The notes: generated from the letters alone by a model not told the origin. Counted from the first letter of the stretch, positions 47,594-57,332 are shown. The stretch is DNA of 64,000 nucleotides from Bradyrhizobium diazoefficiens USDA 110 (GCF_000011365.1 NC_004463.1:7674001-7738000), one strand, 5' to 3'. Translations and numbers: made by a program.

Positions 47594-48760
47594 CTAGTGT
47601 AGCCATCTCGCCGGCAAATTCTGCAAGCCGCGGAACGCCCAGCCGCCGATCCGCACCGGCTCGTCATCGGCAATCTCGATCCGGCCGGCACGCGCGAACA
47701 ATGTCGGCAGCGCGACGTCGGCGATCATGGCGCGCGAGGCCCAGGCACCGGCGCAGAAGTGCGGGCCGGCGCCGAACGCCACGCTCTTGCTGGTGTCGCG
47801 CCGCACGTCGAACTGGTCGGCGCGCTCGAAATGCTTCTCGTCGCGGTTGGCGGAACCGAACATCAGGAACACGCGCTCATCGAGCTCGAACGCGACGTCG
47901 CGGATCGACCATGGCTTTGCGATGCGCCGCGGCGACATGCCGATCGGCGAGATCCAGCGGGCATATTCCTCGAAGGCCTGGAGCCAGGTGACTTCACCAC
48001 GCCGGACGAGGTCGAGCTGCTCGGGATGGGTCATCAGCGCCCACACCGTGCCGGCGATCGCCTTGCGCGGCTCGTTCTGGCCGCCCGATATCGCGAGCTT
48101 TACATTTGCGCGCACGCTTTCCATCGGCATGCCCGACGCGAGGAGCACACCGAGGATGCTTTGATCGGGATTTTTGCGCATGACCGGCAGCATGTCGTCG
48201 ATCGCCGCATCGATGCCCGACGTCGCGGCATGGCAGCGCGCCTCAACGGCGGGATCGCCGACATAGTTGGCGATGCCCTCGATCATGCCTTGCGACCAGG
48301 CGTCCATCTCGGCAAAGCCGATATTGGTGAGGCCGGTGATCGACTTCAGGCATTCGCCGGAGAACGGCAGCGCGAAATCGCGCATGAAGTCGATCCGCCC
48401 CGGCTCGATCGCATCAATGATGCGGTCGGCATGGGCCTGGAACAGCGCGGTCCAGTAGCCTTTCACCGTCTTCGGCGACACCGTCGGAAACATCGCCCGG
48501 CGTTCGACCTGGTGCGCCTCGCCGTCCTTGCGCATCATGTTGTGGCCCATCAGCCGGTTCATCAGGCCGGCGGGCTGGTGCGAGGAGAACACGTCGATCT
48601 GCTTCTCGGAGATCGAGATGTCGTCGCGGCTCGTCAGCAGCGTCGAGCCGAGCTGCGGCACGAAGGCGATCGGCGCCTCCTTGCGCATGTTCGCGAGCAT
48701 CGGATAGGGGTCGGCCCAGAACGCGGCCGGGTCGATGTCGATGCGCGGCGCGGTGCTCAA
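47594..48760 (-). CDS. Cytochrome P450 with unusual I-helix
   Basis: The 388-residue P450 has the heme-Cys motif FGAGPHFCAG (FxxGxxxCxG), the ExxR motif EYAR and a normal bacterial soluble length. The I-helix reads AISGGQNEPRKAIAG, so the acid-alcohol pair is Glu-Pro and the usual Thr is absent. This points to a specialised oxygen-activation route or substrate-assisted chemistry. The start is TTG 48760 with GGGAGA upstream, giving STAPRIDIDPAAFW as N-terminus; the upstream frame is not P450-like. No ferredoxin or reductase gene is adjacent. Confidence 0.9.
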   Translation of the reverse strand: MSTAPRIDIDPAAFWADPYPMLANMRKEAPIAFVPQLGSTLLTSRDDISISEKQIDVFSSHQPAGLMNRLMGHNMMRKDGEAHQVERRAMFPTVSPKTVKGYWTALFQAHADRIIDAIEPGRIDFMRDFALPFSGECLKSITGLTNIGFAEMDAWSQGMIEGIANYVGDPAVEARCHAATSGIDAAIDDMLPVMRKNPDQSILGVLLASGMPMESVRANVKLAISGGQNEPRKAIAGTVWALMTHPEQLDLVRRGEVTWLQAFEEYARWISPIGMSPRRIAKPWSIRDVAFELDERVFLMFGSANRDEKHFERADQFDVRRDTSKSVAFGAGPHFCAGAWASRAMIADVALPTLFARAGRIEIADDEPVRIGGWAFRGLQNLPARWLH

Positions 48761-49030
48761 GGCGGTCTCCCTGCTGTGTCCCGCCAGACTAGCGCGTTCA
48801 GGAGCTGCCGTCTGTCCCCAGCGATTGGGACAGGGGGTGCGCGCACGGTAGCGGGTCCGCATGACCCACAACAGCGGACATCGACAAACGCACAAACAAC
48901 GTTCGTCAAGGGCCATGAAGCGACAGAGGCGACATTCCAACCGAGCGCCAGACAGCGTGCCTGCTCGCGGCGCCGGTGAAGCGTCCGAGACCGGTCGCGA
49001 GCAGCGGCTCGCACAACCGCGGGCCACCGA

Positions 49031-49564
49031 TCATTTCAACCGCCATGGGGTCATCCGCGGTATCCAGCGCGGGACGGCGGCGCGGAACGCCTCGTACTCA
49101 CTCCCAAACGTCCGCTCGAGCGTGGGTTCTTCGTACGCCACGACGAAGACGTGGAAGAAGAGCCAGAGCAGCGCGCCGTAGACGATGAGGCGCCAATCGC
49201 CCATCAGCACCGCTTGACCCAGGATGATGGCAACGACCGCGACGTATATTGGATTACGTACATAACGGTAGAGACCGGTCACCACGAGATTCCGGGTCGG
49301 CGCGATGGGCGCGGGGGTGCCGAGACCCTGCAGCGCGAAACGCGCAAATGCGTCAACGAGCCCAGGCACGCCTGCGAGAATCATTATCGCGCCGATGCCG
49401 CGCGTCAGCTCCAGACCAAGGAACGGCGGCCGGAATTGCCAACCCGTGATCGACCATGGAACGAGCCCCGCCAGCGTACATGGGGCGACCACGAAGAAAA
49501 CCGCCGAGCCCAGGACGGCAATGGTTCGTTGCACGGCGGTTCCCGACACTCGCTGCGAGCTCAT
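49031..49564 (-). CDS. Membrane methyltransferase of the ICMT/PEMT family
   Basis: The 177-residue protein has four or five hydrophobic segments and the family C-terminal signature GLYRYVRNPIYVAVVAIILG (about 110-130), then EEPTLERTFGSEYEAFRAAVPRWIP, where SAM and substrate bind. These membrane enzymes methylate isoprenyl-cysteines or lipids; in bacteria the substrate is usually unknown. ATG 49564 with GGGGAG upstream is preferred over an earlier ATG at 49597. It is monocistronic, beside the IS element. Confidence 0.8.
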   Translation of the reverse strand: MSSQRVSGTAVQRTIAVLGSAVFFVVAPCTLAGLVPWSITGWQFRPPFLGLELTRGIGAIMILAGVPGLVDAFARFALQGLGTPAPIAPTRNLVVTGLYRYVRNPIYVAVVAIILGQAVLMGDWRLIVYGALLWLFFHVFVVAYEEPTLERTFGSEYEAFRAAVPRWIPRMTPWRLK

Positions 49565-49639
49565 TCCAAGCTCCCCGTCATGGTTTCCCATCGTCATCCG
49601 GGTGCCGACACGCTCGCCATGTTATCCCAAAAGCGGAAA

Positions 49640-50290
49640 CCGCGCACGACTAAAGCCAGAATGCCACGGCGGCAACGAGGCACAGGGCTGAGAAGTAGTT
49701 CCGAGCGAGTTTGTCGTAGCGCGTTGCGATGCGCCTGAAGTCCTTGAGCCTGCAGTAGCAGCGCTCGATGACGTTGCGATCCTTATAGGCTTGCTTGTCG
49801 TGACGTATGCGTTTCTTCCGATTTGACCGGCCTGGGATTACCGGTTTGATGCCGTCCTTGCGCAGAGACTCGCGGAACGAGTTGCTGTCATAAGCCTTGT
49901 CACCGAGCAACTCGGCGATGCCGTCGAGCAGACTGACACATGCCGCCCCGACTGTGCAGTCGGCGGTATTGCCAGGCGTGAGGATCAAGACCCACGGGCG
50001 GCACAGCTTATCGACAAGGCCGTGAATCTTGCTGTTGCGCCCGCCCCTGGTGATGCCAATCGCCTGTTCCGACGCCCCCCTTTTCCGCCGCCAGCGCAGC
50101 GATGCGCTTTGACATGCGTGCCGTCGAGAGCCATTCGTTCCGGCGGTTCAGCAGGTTCGGCCCGCCGCCTCGAAGATACTCTGCCAAATTCCCCGCGTAC
50201 TGCCCGTCGCTAAACCAAACCAAGTTCGCCCGCATCTGTTGGCCCCCGATTCGGTTGACCAACCCGTTGAATCTCAACATGGATAATTGG
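49640..50290 (-). mobile_element. IS5-family (IS427-type) insertion sequence, internally deleted
   Basis: About 650 bp carry the remains of an IS5-family element transcribed on the minus strand. The N-terminal start (MRANLVWFSDGQYAG) runs directly into the part just before the second catalytic region; the middle of the first reading frame is missing. Terminal inverted repeats could not be found, so the ends are approximate. Confidence 0.75.
49650..50247 (-). pseudogene. IS5-family transposase, internally deleted, with frameshift site
   Basis: Three pieces can be read. The start is MRANLVWFSDGQYAG. The DGTHVKAHRCAGGGKGG segment carries a DDE-region Asp. After a frame change at AAAAGGGGGG (about 50077-50086), the frame continues SEQAIGITRGGRNSKIHGL into LTPGNTADC...LLGDKAYDS (second Asp) and DRNVIERCYCRLKDFRRI (catalytic Glu). 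The A4G6 run is the kind of slippery site IS427-group elements use for programmed frameshifting, so the frame change may be natural. The deletion after FSDGQYAG is not, and the enzyme should be dead. Confidence 0.75.
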
Positions 50291-50299
50291 GTCTTAACC

Positions 50300-50518
50300 C
50301 TAGGTCAGCCTGCGCATGCCAGTGGAAAGGGTCTCGTGTGAACCCACCGGGGTGCAGGTCGTAAATACGAGGGCAAACCGGCTGCACTGCCAGTCCGCGC
50401 CGAGCGCGGCGCTGGTGGGTGATGTCAGGTTGACCGACAGAAATGCCGCTACGCAGGCCAACGTCACGTACGCCGCGATCAACATCGCTCTCTTGTGGGT
50501 CCTTGGTTGAGAAATCAT
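50300..50518 (-). CDS. Small secreted hypothetical protein
   Basis: The 72-residue product has an N-terminal hydrophobic signal or anchor (about 11-30, AMLIAAYVTLACVAAFLSV) and a short mature part with two cysteines (DWQCSRF, FTTCTPVG). AGGAG lies nine bases upstream of ATG 50518. It follows the OpgC-like gene by 71 bp on the same strand and could be co-transcribed. Its 3' end abuts the IS element, so the C-terminus may have been altered by the insertion. Confidence 0.6.
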   Translation of the reverse strand: MISQPRTHKRAMLIAAYVTLACVAAFLSVNLTSPTSAALGADWQCSRFALVFTTCTPVGSHETLSTGMRRLT

Positions 50519-50589
50519 GGCCTTGGCTCCTGTACGATGGCCGGACGATCAAGGGGCAGGCTCCACAGTCCCTTGTCGGTCCTTGTGAT

Positions 50590-51963
50590 CTAATCCACAT
50601 CCTGACCCGCACTTTTCGCTGGTGGCCCGAAGGCGTGCGCGATTGCTGGCACTGGATCCGCGCCGCAGCCGGACTCGCGCACCGGAGCAAACAGCATCTT
50701 TAGTCGATCAACCTTGTCGGCACAGGCGAGTACCGCGGGCGGAATGTCAACGCCGAGTGCCCTGGCTGTCATGGGATTGATGACCAGCTCAGACCTGGTT
50801 GGCTGCTCGACGGCCTTCGCATGCAGCTGCTGCCTGGGTTTGATCATGACCAAATGCAGCAGCGCCGCCACCACGATCATCACCAGGACGCCGCCAACAC
50901 TGAGCGCGATCTGCATCGTCAGCCCCTCCGAAATGTCGAGCAGCGCCATGTGGCTGGCCAGCGTCAGCAGAACGCCAAGGCAGTAGATTGGCAGCGAATT
51001 CCGGCCACAGAGAATGGCGCCACGCATCACCGGCGTCGTCAGCCCTCGCCAATCGCGAGGCATGAGCCATACGGTCAAAACTGCAAGGGCCAGAAAATGC
51101 AGCAGTCGCAATGGAGCGAGATTCGATTTGTCCATCGGGTAAAACAGCGTCAGGAGTGCCCGAGGGACCAACGCTTCCAACGGTTTGACGCTCCAGCTCA
51201 ATGCGATGATGAGGCTGATCAGCAGATAAAGAACCGCAGGAACAAGCACGGTGCGTGAGGTCACCCACGGTCGAACTCTCTTGCCCTCGATGATCCACCA
51301 CGCGCCAAGCACAAGCGGCAGCTGCCAGGCCAGCGGATTAAAGAACCAGTGGCCGTTCGGCCATGCCGGGATGGTCCAGCCGAAGACGTGCACCAGTGCG
51401 TAAAGCAGCAGCGACGCGCCCAGCGTTGCGTTCGGAGCTCGCAGCAGCAGCCACAGCAGCGGCGCAAACAAAAGGTGATAAAGCACAAAGAGCGGCAAGA
51501 TGTCGGTATTCACCGGGCGGTATTGCAGGATCGCCGCGTGCGCGAGCGTCACGCCCGGCTGATCCAACAGAATGCGCGTATTGCTCTTATCGGCAAGAGG
51601 GCCGCCGCCTGCGAGGTGAACCACGATGGCGCAGGCGAGGGTAAGCAGTAGAAATGCGACATAAATATCCCAGCTTCGCCACAGCGTCCGGCCGATCACG
51701 CCGGTCCAGCCCCCGCTCTGCCGTGCCTTGCCGTAGGACAGCGCGCAGGTCAAACCCGAAAGAAACATGAATACTTCCGCCGCATCGCTGAAGCCGTAGT
51801 TGCGCAGCGTCAGCCAACTCCCGATGTTGTTCGGGACATGGTCAAGAAAGATCCACCAGAGCGCGATGCCGCGGCAGGCATCAATGCGCAGATCGCGGCC
51901 GTAGCCGTTCAGCTCCGGCACCGCGCCTGCGAATGGCTTCAGGGTGGCAGTTCGATCAAGCAT
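50590..51963 (-). CDS. OpgC-like membrane acyltransferase
   Basis: The 457-residue protein has about ten membrane helices and the OpgC opening: RDLRIDACRGIALWWIFLDHVPNN (about 23-46), then LRNYGFSDAAEVFMFLSGL. OpgC proteins succinylate periplasmic glucans, relevant in rhizobia to cyclic beta-glucan charge. ATG 51963 follows GGGGAACCAG; an ATG at 51990 is possible. The next gene (50300) is small and secreted. Substrate and acyl group are inferred from the family. Confidence 0.85.
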   Translation of the reverse strand: MLDRTATLKPFAGAVPELNGYGRDLRIDACRGIALWWIFLDHVPNNIGSWLTLRNYGFSDAAEVFMFLSGLTCALSYGKARQSGGWTGVIGRTLWRSWDIYVAFLLLTLACAIVVHLAGGGPLADKSNTRILLDQPGVTLAHAAILQYRPVNTDILPLFVLYHLLFAPLLWLLLRAPNATLGASLLLYALVHVFGWTIPAWPNGHWFFNPLAWQLPLVLGAWWIIEGKRVRPWVTSRTVLVPAVLYLLISLIIALSWSVKPLEALVPRALLTLFYPMDKSNLAPLRLLHFLALAVLTVWLMPRDWRGLTTPVMRGAILCGRNSLPIYCLGVLLTLASHMALLDISEGLTMQIALSVGGVLVMIVVAALLHLVMIKPRQQLHAKAVEQPTRSELVINPMTARALGVDIPPAVLACADKVDRLKMLFAPVRESGCGADPVPAIAHAFGPPAKSAGQDVD

Positions 51964-52445
51964 CTGGTTCCCCGTCCGGCGTCCGAACACGTTTCAAGAG
52001 GGACCGAAACTGACGAAAAGCATCAGCCGCGCCGAACCCGGCCGCGAATTACGGCGACGCCTGGTAGAACCTCCTGGCGCGGGAGCTGTCGGGTGACGAT
52101 TATCGTTCAACGGCACCGCGCGTAAATCAGCCGGAGGTCCTCACGGAGGGGTTCCTAGGTCCTATGATCAAGGTACTTACAGATATCCGCAGTCTGAATC
52201 CGCGACTCTGGTGATCCGCACTCGCTTTTTTGGGCGTCCCGTGAGCTGATTACAATTACAGCATACAACGGCATTAAACTTCTATCTTGAGTGTCTAACC
52301 GTGAGCCGCTGGCTGGACCAGCGATGAAGAGTGGACGGTCTCGAGGCCGGTCTCCCCGCCAGCCTCTTCCTCGCCAAAGACCCAAGGGCGGGTGTATGAT
52401 TTCTCAAATTGGATCTCCGTGCCATGGGATGACGGAGAGCTTTTC
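51964..52445. other. Intergenic control region
   Basis: It lies between the divergent OpgC-like and response-regulator genes. It is AT-richer around 52150-52300 (for example ATTACAATTACAGCAT), fitting promoters, but I cannot assign elements. No gene is supported. Confidence 0.45.
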
Positions 52446-53108
52446 ATGAAAGTCCTTATTGTTGACGATCATGCATTGATACGCGAGGCGTTGTGCGCGG
52501 TCCTGAGACAGCTGAAGCGAGAAGCCGTCATATTTGAAGCTTCGAGCAGCCGTCAGGCAGTGGACATAGTCGAGGAACATCCCGACATCAGCCTCATCCT
52601 GCTTGATATCAATTTGCCTGACAGAGATGGATTCTCTGTCCTCCGCGAACTGCGAGACAGCTATCCGACCATTGCTATCATCATTCTTTCGTCCTCGAAT
52701 GATCAAGACACAGTCAAGCGCGCTTTCAAACTTGGCGCGCTGGGTTTCATCCCTAAAACAACCGAACGAGAGGTCATGCTCAACGCAATTGAGTTGGTGT
52801 TCTCTGGCGGCATTTACATTCCCTCTGAAATTCTGGAGGACGCACCGTCTCGGCGGCTTGCAAATAAATCGACGACGCCCGACTTTCTCAGGGGTCTCGG
52901 ATTGACCGATCGGCAGATCGAAGTGCTTGCGCTTCTGATGAAGGGAAAAAGCAACAAGATCATTGCCAAGACGCTCAACATGGCAGTGCCGACAGTGAAA
53001 AATCACATCACGGTCGTTCTCAAGGCGCTCAGCGTAACGAGCCGCACCGAGGCAGTCATCAAAGTGGGGAAAATGGGCTGGGAATCGCCGCCGAAATCCG
53101 AGTCATGA
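52446..53108 (+). CDS. NarL/FixJ-family response regulator
   Basis: The 220-residue protein has an intact receiver (acidic pair in LIVDDHALI, phosphoacceptor Asp in LILLDINLPD, conserved Lys in FIPKTTE) and a LuxR-type helix-turn-helix (about 150-210, LTDRQIEVLALLMKGKSNK). ATG 52446 has GGAGAG six bases upstream. It is convergent with, and overlaps by six bases, the hybrid kinase at 53103, its most likely partner. It contrasts with the inactive receiver of the regulator at 16-801. Confidence 0.93.
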   Translation: MKVLIVDDHALIREALCAVLRQLKREAVIFEASSSRQAVDIVEEHPDISLILLDINLPDRDGFSVLRELRDSYPTIAIIILSSSNDQDTVKRAFKLGALGFIPKTTEREVMLNAIELVFSGGIYIPSEILEDAPSRRLANKSTTPDFLRGLGLTDRQIEVLALLMKGKSNKIIAKTLNMAVPTVKNHITVVLKALSVTSRTEAVIKVGKMGWESPPKSES

Positions 53109-55223
53109 AGCCGCCCGGGTATCCCTCCCATCGCCGTGATCCATCAAGAGCTCGTGCATGACAGCGCGGAGCCGCATCGGGTCGACAGGCTTGTGCAGCA
53201 AAATGTATCCCCTATCCTTGACCTCACGTGCTGGTTCAGGTGCCGTATCGCCGCTGATGAGAATAGCTGGAATGGATGAACCGAACGCCGCATTGATTTT
53301 TTCAATGGCTCGGATCCCGGTCTTACCATTAGCAAGATGATAATCCGAGATGATGAGATCGGGGCGTTGCTGGCGCTCCGCAAGTCGGATAAGTGCCGCT
53401 TCGTCGGATCCGGTGGTAAGGACGGTGTATCCCCATCTGCCAAGCAATCCGCCCGTTCCCTGCTGGACAATTGGAGCATCGGCAATAACAAGAACGAGCT
53501 TGCCTTCGACTGCAAAGGCCGCGGGGTGGGGAGAGTCGACGGGCTCGGCGGATGTATCGCATTCATCGGCCATCGGAACCAGGATCGCGAATCGCGAACC
53601 TCGGCCCACGGTCGAAGCTAAGTCGATTGGATGGTTGAGAAGCAGGCGAAGCCTGTCGACAATAGCCAAGCCGAGCCCCATGCTGCCGTACCGGTTCCGG
53701 TCTCGGGCGGCCAGTTGAAAGAACTCGCCAAAGATATTCTGCTTCTGATCCTCGGGAATGCCGGGACCACTATCCCATACTTCGATGCGCAACATTTGAC
53801 CGCGCCGGCGACAGCCGACAATGATCCCACCCCGCAACGTATAGCGCACAGCGTTGGATACCAAATTGAGCAGTATGCGTTCGAGGAGCATGGCGTCGCT
53901 CCGCACCCAGGCGTCACTTCGCCTGACGCGTAGACGCAAGCCTGTTTCTCGCGTTGCCTGATCAAACGTCGTCTCAATTTTTTGCAACAGGCGCGCGATC
54001 GGGAATTCAGTAATTGTGGGTATAAGGATTCCGGCATCCAGCTTGGACATATCCAGCAGCGAATTGAGCATTTCATCCATTTCCTTGCGCGTTGCATCGA
54101 TCAGCTCGATCGTCCTTGTCCGTTCCCCCGATCTGAGCGGCATGCGCAGCTGGGCAATGAACAAGCCCAGTGCATGCAATGGCTGCCGCAAATCGTGGCT
54201 TGCCATGGCAAGGAAGCGCGATTTTGCTGCATTGGCGAGCTCAAGCTCCTGCGTACGCTCTGCGACCTTCCGTTCGAGTTCGACCTGCGCGCGGCGCAGA
54301 CGTTTCTCCCCCCTCTTGCGGACCTCGACGTCGGCGCTCAGTAACAAGCTCGGAACCGTAATGCTGATCAGGAACATCAACACCAGCAGGAATGAAACGT
54401 TGAGGTCCGTGGTCGTGAAGGGGCCGCCGCCCGTGAGCGTCCCCCAAACCGTGATGCCGGCAAGCACCAGCGCAACCGTTGCGGTGTCACGTGGACCGCG
54501 GCGCAGTGCCGCCCACAACATTGGCAGAATCGCAAGAAAGCCCAGTGGATCTCTGCTCGGCGTTTGCTCGATCAGGGGACTGAAAGCAATAAGTCCAACA
54601 GCCGCCGCTGTTGCGAGGACGCCGACCGTCTCCAAACAATCATTGCGGTTGAAAGCATGGTCGTAGCTTGATGCCCAAAGCACGACAACGGGGGCAATGA
54701 CCAGCGCGCCGGTCACATCTCCCAGCCACCATGTGACCCAGGCGTTCGCGAAATTGGTCCGATCGATGTACCCGGCGGTCGCCAGGCTGGTCAGTCCAAT
54801 GCTGGCGCTGATCGGCGTCGCGATCACGATGCAGATCAGAGCAAACTTCGCGACGGAGTTTGGTCTCGAGAACGTATGACGTCCGCGCGACCATCGATTG
54901 ACCAGATAAGCGCCAACGACGGCCTCAAGAGTGTTGCCGGAAGCAATCGCAATTGCGGTGGCAACAGAGCCGGCGGTGGTCGCATTGGCGATCACCGCTG
55001 CGATGAAAATTGCGGGCCAGGTCCGATATCCCCACAATAGCACCGCCGCCAGCGCGAGACCCGTCGGCGGCCAAATTGGCGTTGCACTGGGATGAACAGA
55101 GGCGAGAGCGAGGCCGCCCTTTGCCAGGACGAAATAGATCACTCCAATCGCGACCAGGACGCCGGCATATCTGGTGCCTTGGCGGAAATTCATCTCCGGC
55201 GTTAGCGATCGTGGATCGGACAT
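53103..55223 (-). CDS. MASE1-domain hybrid sensor histidine kinase
   Basis: The protein (706 residues from ATG 55223, 751 if from ATG 55358) starts with an eight-helix MASE1 membrane sensor (about 15-300, including HPSATPIWPPTGLALAA). A coiled coil follows (EKRLRRAQVELERKVAERTQEL), then a HisKA helix with the phosphoacceptor His in MASHDLRQPLHALG. An ATPase domain (LVSNAVRYT N box, VWDSGPGIP G box) and a C-terminal receiver with intact Asp (LIISDYHLANG) and Lys (LLHKPVDP) complete it. MASE1 ligands are mostly unknown. It is convergent with the response regulator gene at 52446. Confidence 0.9.
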   Translation of the reverse strand: MSDPRSLTPEMNFRQGTRYAGVLVAIGVIYFVLAKGGLALASVHPSATPIWPPTGLALAAVLLWGYRTWPAIFIAAVIANATTAGSVATAIAIASGNTLEAVVGAYLVNRWSRGRHTFSRPNSVAKFALICIVIATPISASIGLTSLATAGYIDRTNFANAWVTWWLGDVTGALVIAPVVVLWASSYDHAFNRNDCLETVGVLATAAAVGLIAFSPLIEQTPSRDPLGFLAILPMLWAALRRGPRDTATVALVLAGITVWGTLTGGGPFTTTDLNVSFLLVLMFLISITVPSLLLSADVEVRKRGEKRLRRAQVELERKVAERTQELELANAAKSRFLAMASHDLRQPLHALGLFIAQLRMPLRSGERTRTIELIDATRKEMDEMLNSLLDMSKLDAGILIPTITEFPIARLLQKIETTFDQATRETGLRLRVRRSDAWVRSDAMLLERILLNLVSNAVRYTLRGGIIVGCRRRGQMLRIEVWDSGPGIPEDQKQNIFGEFFQLAARDRNRYGSMGLGLAIVDRLRLLLNHPIDLASTVGRGSRFAILVPMADECDTSAEPVDSPHPAAFAVEGKLVLVIADAPIVQQGTGGLLGRWGYTVLTTGSDEAALIRLAERQQRPDLIISDYHLANGKTGIRAIEKINAAFGSSIPAILISGDTAPEPAREVKDRGYILLHKPVDPMRLRAVMHELLMDHGDGRDTRAAS

Positions 55224-55369
55224 CGTCGACGCCTGGACCAGGCAGTTGGATTGTCCATCATGGCTGACCTTTTGATCTCCCTGATAAAGATCGAAGATCG
55301 CTACTTTCCCGTTCACCAAGCGGTTGATCGACACCCCTACGTCCGATCGGTGCGACAATGCAGATGCGC

Positions 55370-55603
55370 TCAGATCGGATTGATCACTGCAGTGCCGACG
55401 GACGAAGAGATGGCGCGCGTTTGGTTCACGAGGGCAAACTCTCTGCCGATGCCGATCGGCATCGGCCTGGGGGCTGGAATGGGCGTGGCGGTGAATATAA
55501 CGAAGACGGAGCCTTCCGGAGGAATGCTTTGGGCCTGGACATTGCCAGCCATGAGAACGGTAGCAACTAAGGACATTGACAGAACTGAATAGACATTTGC
55601 CAT
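55370..55603 (-). CDS. Small secreted hypothetical protein
   Basis: The 77-residue product has a Sec signal peptide (MANVYSVLSMSLVATVLMAGNVQAQ, about 1-25) and a short Pro-rich mature part (FTATPIPAPRPMPIGIG). A perfect AGGAGG ribosome site seven bases before ATG 55603 strongly supports it. The family is not recognised. It lies just upstream of the hybrid kinase on the same strand. Confidence 0.65.
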   Translation of the reverse strand: MANVYSVLSMSLVATVLMAGNVQAQSIPPEGSVFVIFTATPIPAPRPMPIGIGREFALVNQTRAISSSVGTAVINPI

Positions 55604-55814
55604 TGCGGCCTCCTAGAACTGCGAATTGGAGCTACAGCTCGAGGATCTAAAGTCGCACAAACCTATCGGAGCTAAGCGGCCCGTCGCTGACTCTGATAGA
55701 AACCAAGGCCGCCCCCCTACAACCGCGGCGGCCACCGCAATTGCCCTGCATCATCGCAAATCGGGTTCATTGAGGAAACTACCCATTTCGAGTTAGCGGA
55801 CCTGAGAGTACCCC

Positions 55815-56597
55815 TTAGTTCAGGCCGCTCGGCCCCGCGAGCAGGCGCAGCACGATCGAAAACAATTCATTCTGCGAGGAGATACCCAGCCGCCCATAGG
55901 CGCGCTTGCGGTAGGTCAGCGTCGAATGCAGGCTGATGCCGAGCGCCTGCGAGATCGCCTCGGAGCTGAAGCCTTCGAGGATGCGCCGGCAAACCTCCCG
56001 CTCGCGCGGCGTGAGATCGGCGAGCGGCGCGTGCGTGGCGAACAGCGCGGCGAGAGACTGATCGGGCGTTGCGCTCCGCTGAAAATGGCGCGCGACGCTC
56101 GCCCCGATCGCAGGTGCGATCGCCTGGAGGCGTTCGCGCTGGGCGTCGCTGAAGCGGCCCTGCGCGGCGATGCGATAGAAATTGACGTAGAAGCAGGTGT
56201 CCTCGACCCAGATCGCGGTCGCGCATTTGTCGACGATGCCGGAATCGTTGAAGAAGATTTTCCGGTAGCGCGCGCCGTACATGCGCGGGGCGAAAGTCGG
56301 AAGCACGATCGACGCGCCGCCCTCGCCTTCGAACAGCGCATCGCGATTGGGATCGGACTCGTGGAACTGCCCGGCATAGGCCGCGCCGAGATCGCCGCCG
56401 ATCGGGATGTTGCCGGCATCGAGCAAGCAGTGCGTCGCGCCGGCCCGGCTCAGCGCAAACACCATGCAATGGCCGACATCGGCCTGCCGGCGCAGCGTAT
56501 CGATCAGCACGCTCGGAAAATCCGGCCGTCCGATGGCGAGCACCGCGGGCGTGACATCGCCAGCCGCTATATTCGAGGCCATCCCGTGGGGCCGCAT
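55815..56597 (-). CDS. LuxR-family transcriptional regulator
   Basis: The 260-residue protein ends in a LuxR helix-turn-helix (about 192-250, LTPREREVCRRILEGFSSEA, with ISLHSTLTYRKRAYGRLG). The N-terminal about 180 residues are not a receiver; they look like a PAS/GAF-type ligand domain without the autoinducer-binding signature of true LuxR quorum sensors. GGAGG lies six bases before ATG 56597. It is monocistronic. Ligand and targets are unknown. Confidence 0.82.
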   Translation of the reverse strand: MRPHGMASNIAAGDVTPAVLAIGRPDFPSVLIDTLRRQADVGHCMVFALSRAGATHCLLDAGNIPIGGDLGAAYAGQFHESDPNRDALFEGEGGASIVLPTFAPRMYGARYRKIFFNDSGIVDKCATAIWVEDTCFYVNFYRIAAQGRFSDAQRERLQAIAPAIGASVARHFQRSATPDQSLAALFATHAPLADLTPREREVCRRILEGFSSEAISQALGISLHSTLTYRKRAYGRLGISSQNELFSIVLRLLAGPSGLN

Positions 56598-56833
56598 CGT
56601 TATCCTCCGCCAAACGTCTTTTGGCGGAGAATATCAGCAAGGGCGGCATGCCGGAAGCTGGCCGTTACCATGCCGCCTCCGGGTCCCGGCCCGGCGCCGT
56701 AGCGCTACGCCCCGTCGGCGGAGCGCTGCTGCGTCACTCTTCGGGAAGTCCCGACGCACATCCCGATCCAGCTGCTTGTACGTGACCGCACCGCTCGACC
56801 AGGTCCATCAGCGAAAGGCATCTTGAAGCCTGA

Positions 56834-57040
56834 TCACCGATCATTGTTGGGGACCCATTCCTCCGCGGCTGTGTCCCAATGATGGGTATCGTCGAAGTGT
56901 TTCCAGGGCGGCCGCCTCGGCTTGCTTTCGCCCTTCCGTCGATTTGCATTCAGTGCACGGAGTTGGACGGCAAGCGCCCCAACCATCATCCCCCATTCGC
57001 GCGCGTTGTATCGGGAGTTCCATTTGATTGCTGCGAGCAT
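56834..57040 (-). CDS. Small hypothetical protein
   Basis: The 68-residue product (MLAAIKWNSRYNAREWGMMVG, then a basic Lys/Arg-rich middle and an acidic, Trp-containing tail WDTAAEEWVPNNDR) has a strong AAGGAGG site seven bases upstream of ATG 57040. One moderately hydrophobic stretch is present but short for a membrane span. No family is recognised. Confidence 0.5.
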   Translation of the reverse strand: MLAAIKWNSRYNAREWGMMVGALAVQLRALNANRRKGESKPRRPPWKHFDDTHHWDTAAEEWVPNNDR

Positions 57041-57332
57041 TGGATGCCTCCTTCAAAGCAAGAAGCTTCCGCCACGTTAGCCCGGGCCAAGAACACGGGA
57101 TGTAAGCTACTTCACAGTCGGCCAACATCTTCGACATAGCCGCGGGCGATCTCTGTGTACGGCGACCGGAACCTACGTTCGCTCGATATTCGGGCGCCGG
57201 GCATAGGTCATGTTGCCGCGCGATCAAAGCGCGCGCGGCGAAACGTAGCATTGTCCCTGTGCGCGAAGGCACGTCCTCTCGACAGAGCGCATTTTATCGC
57301 TGGTGGACGCCCGCTCAGATAGAGGCCAGCGC

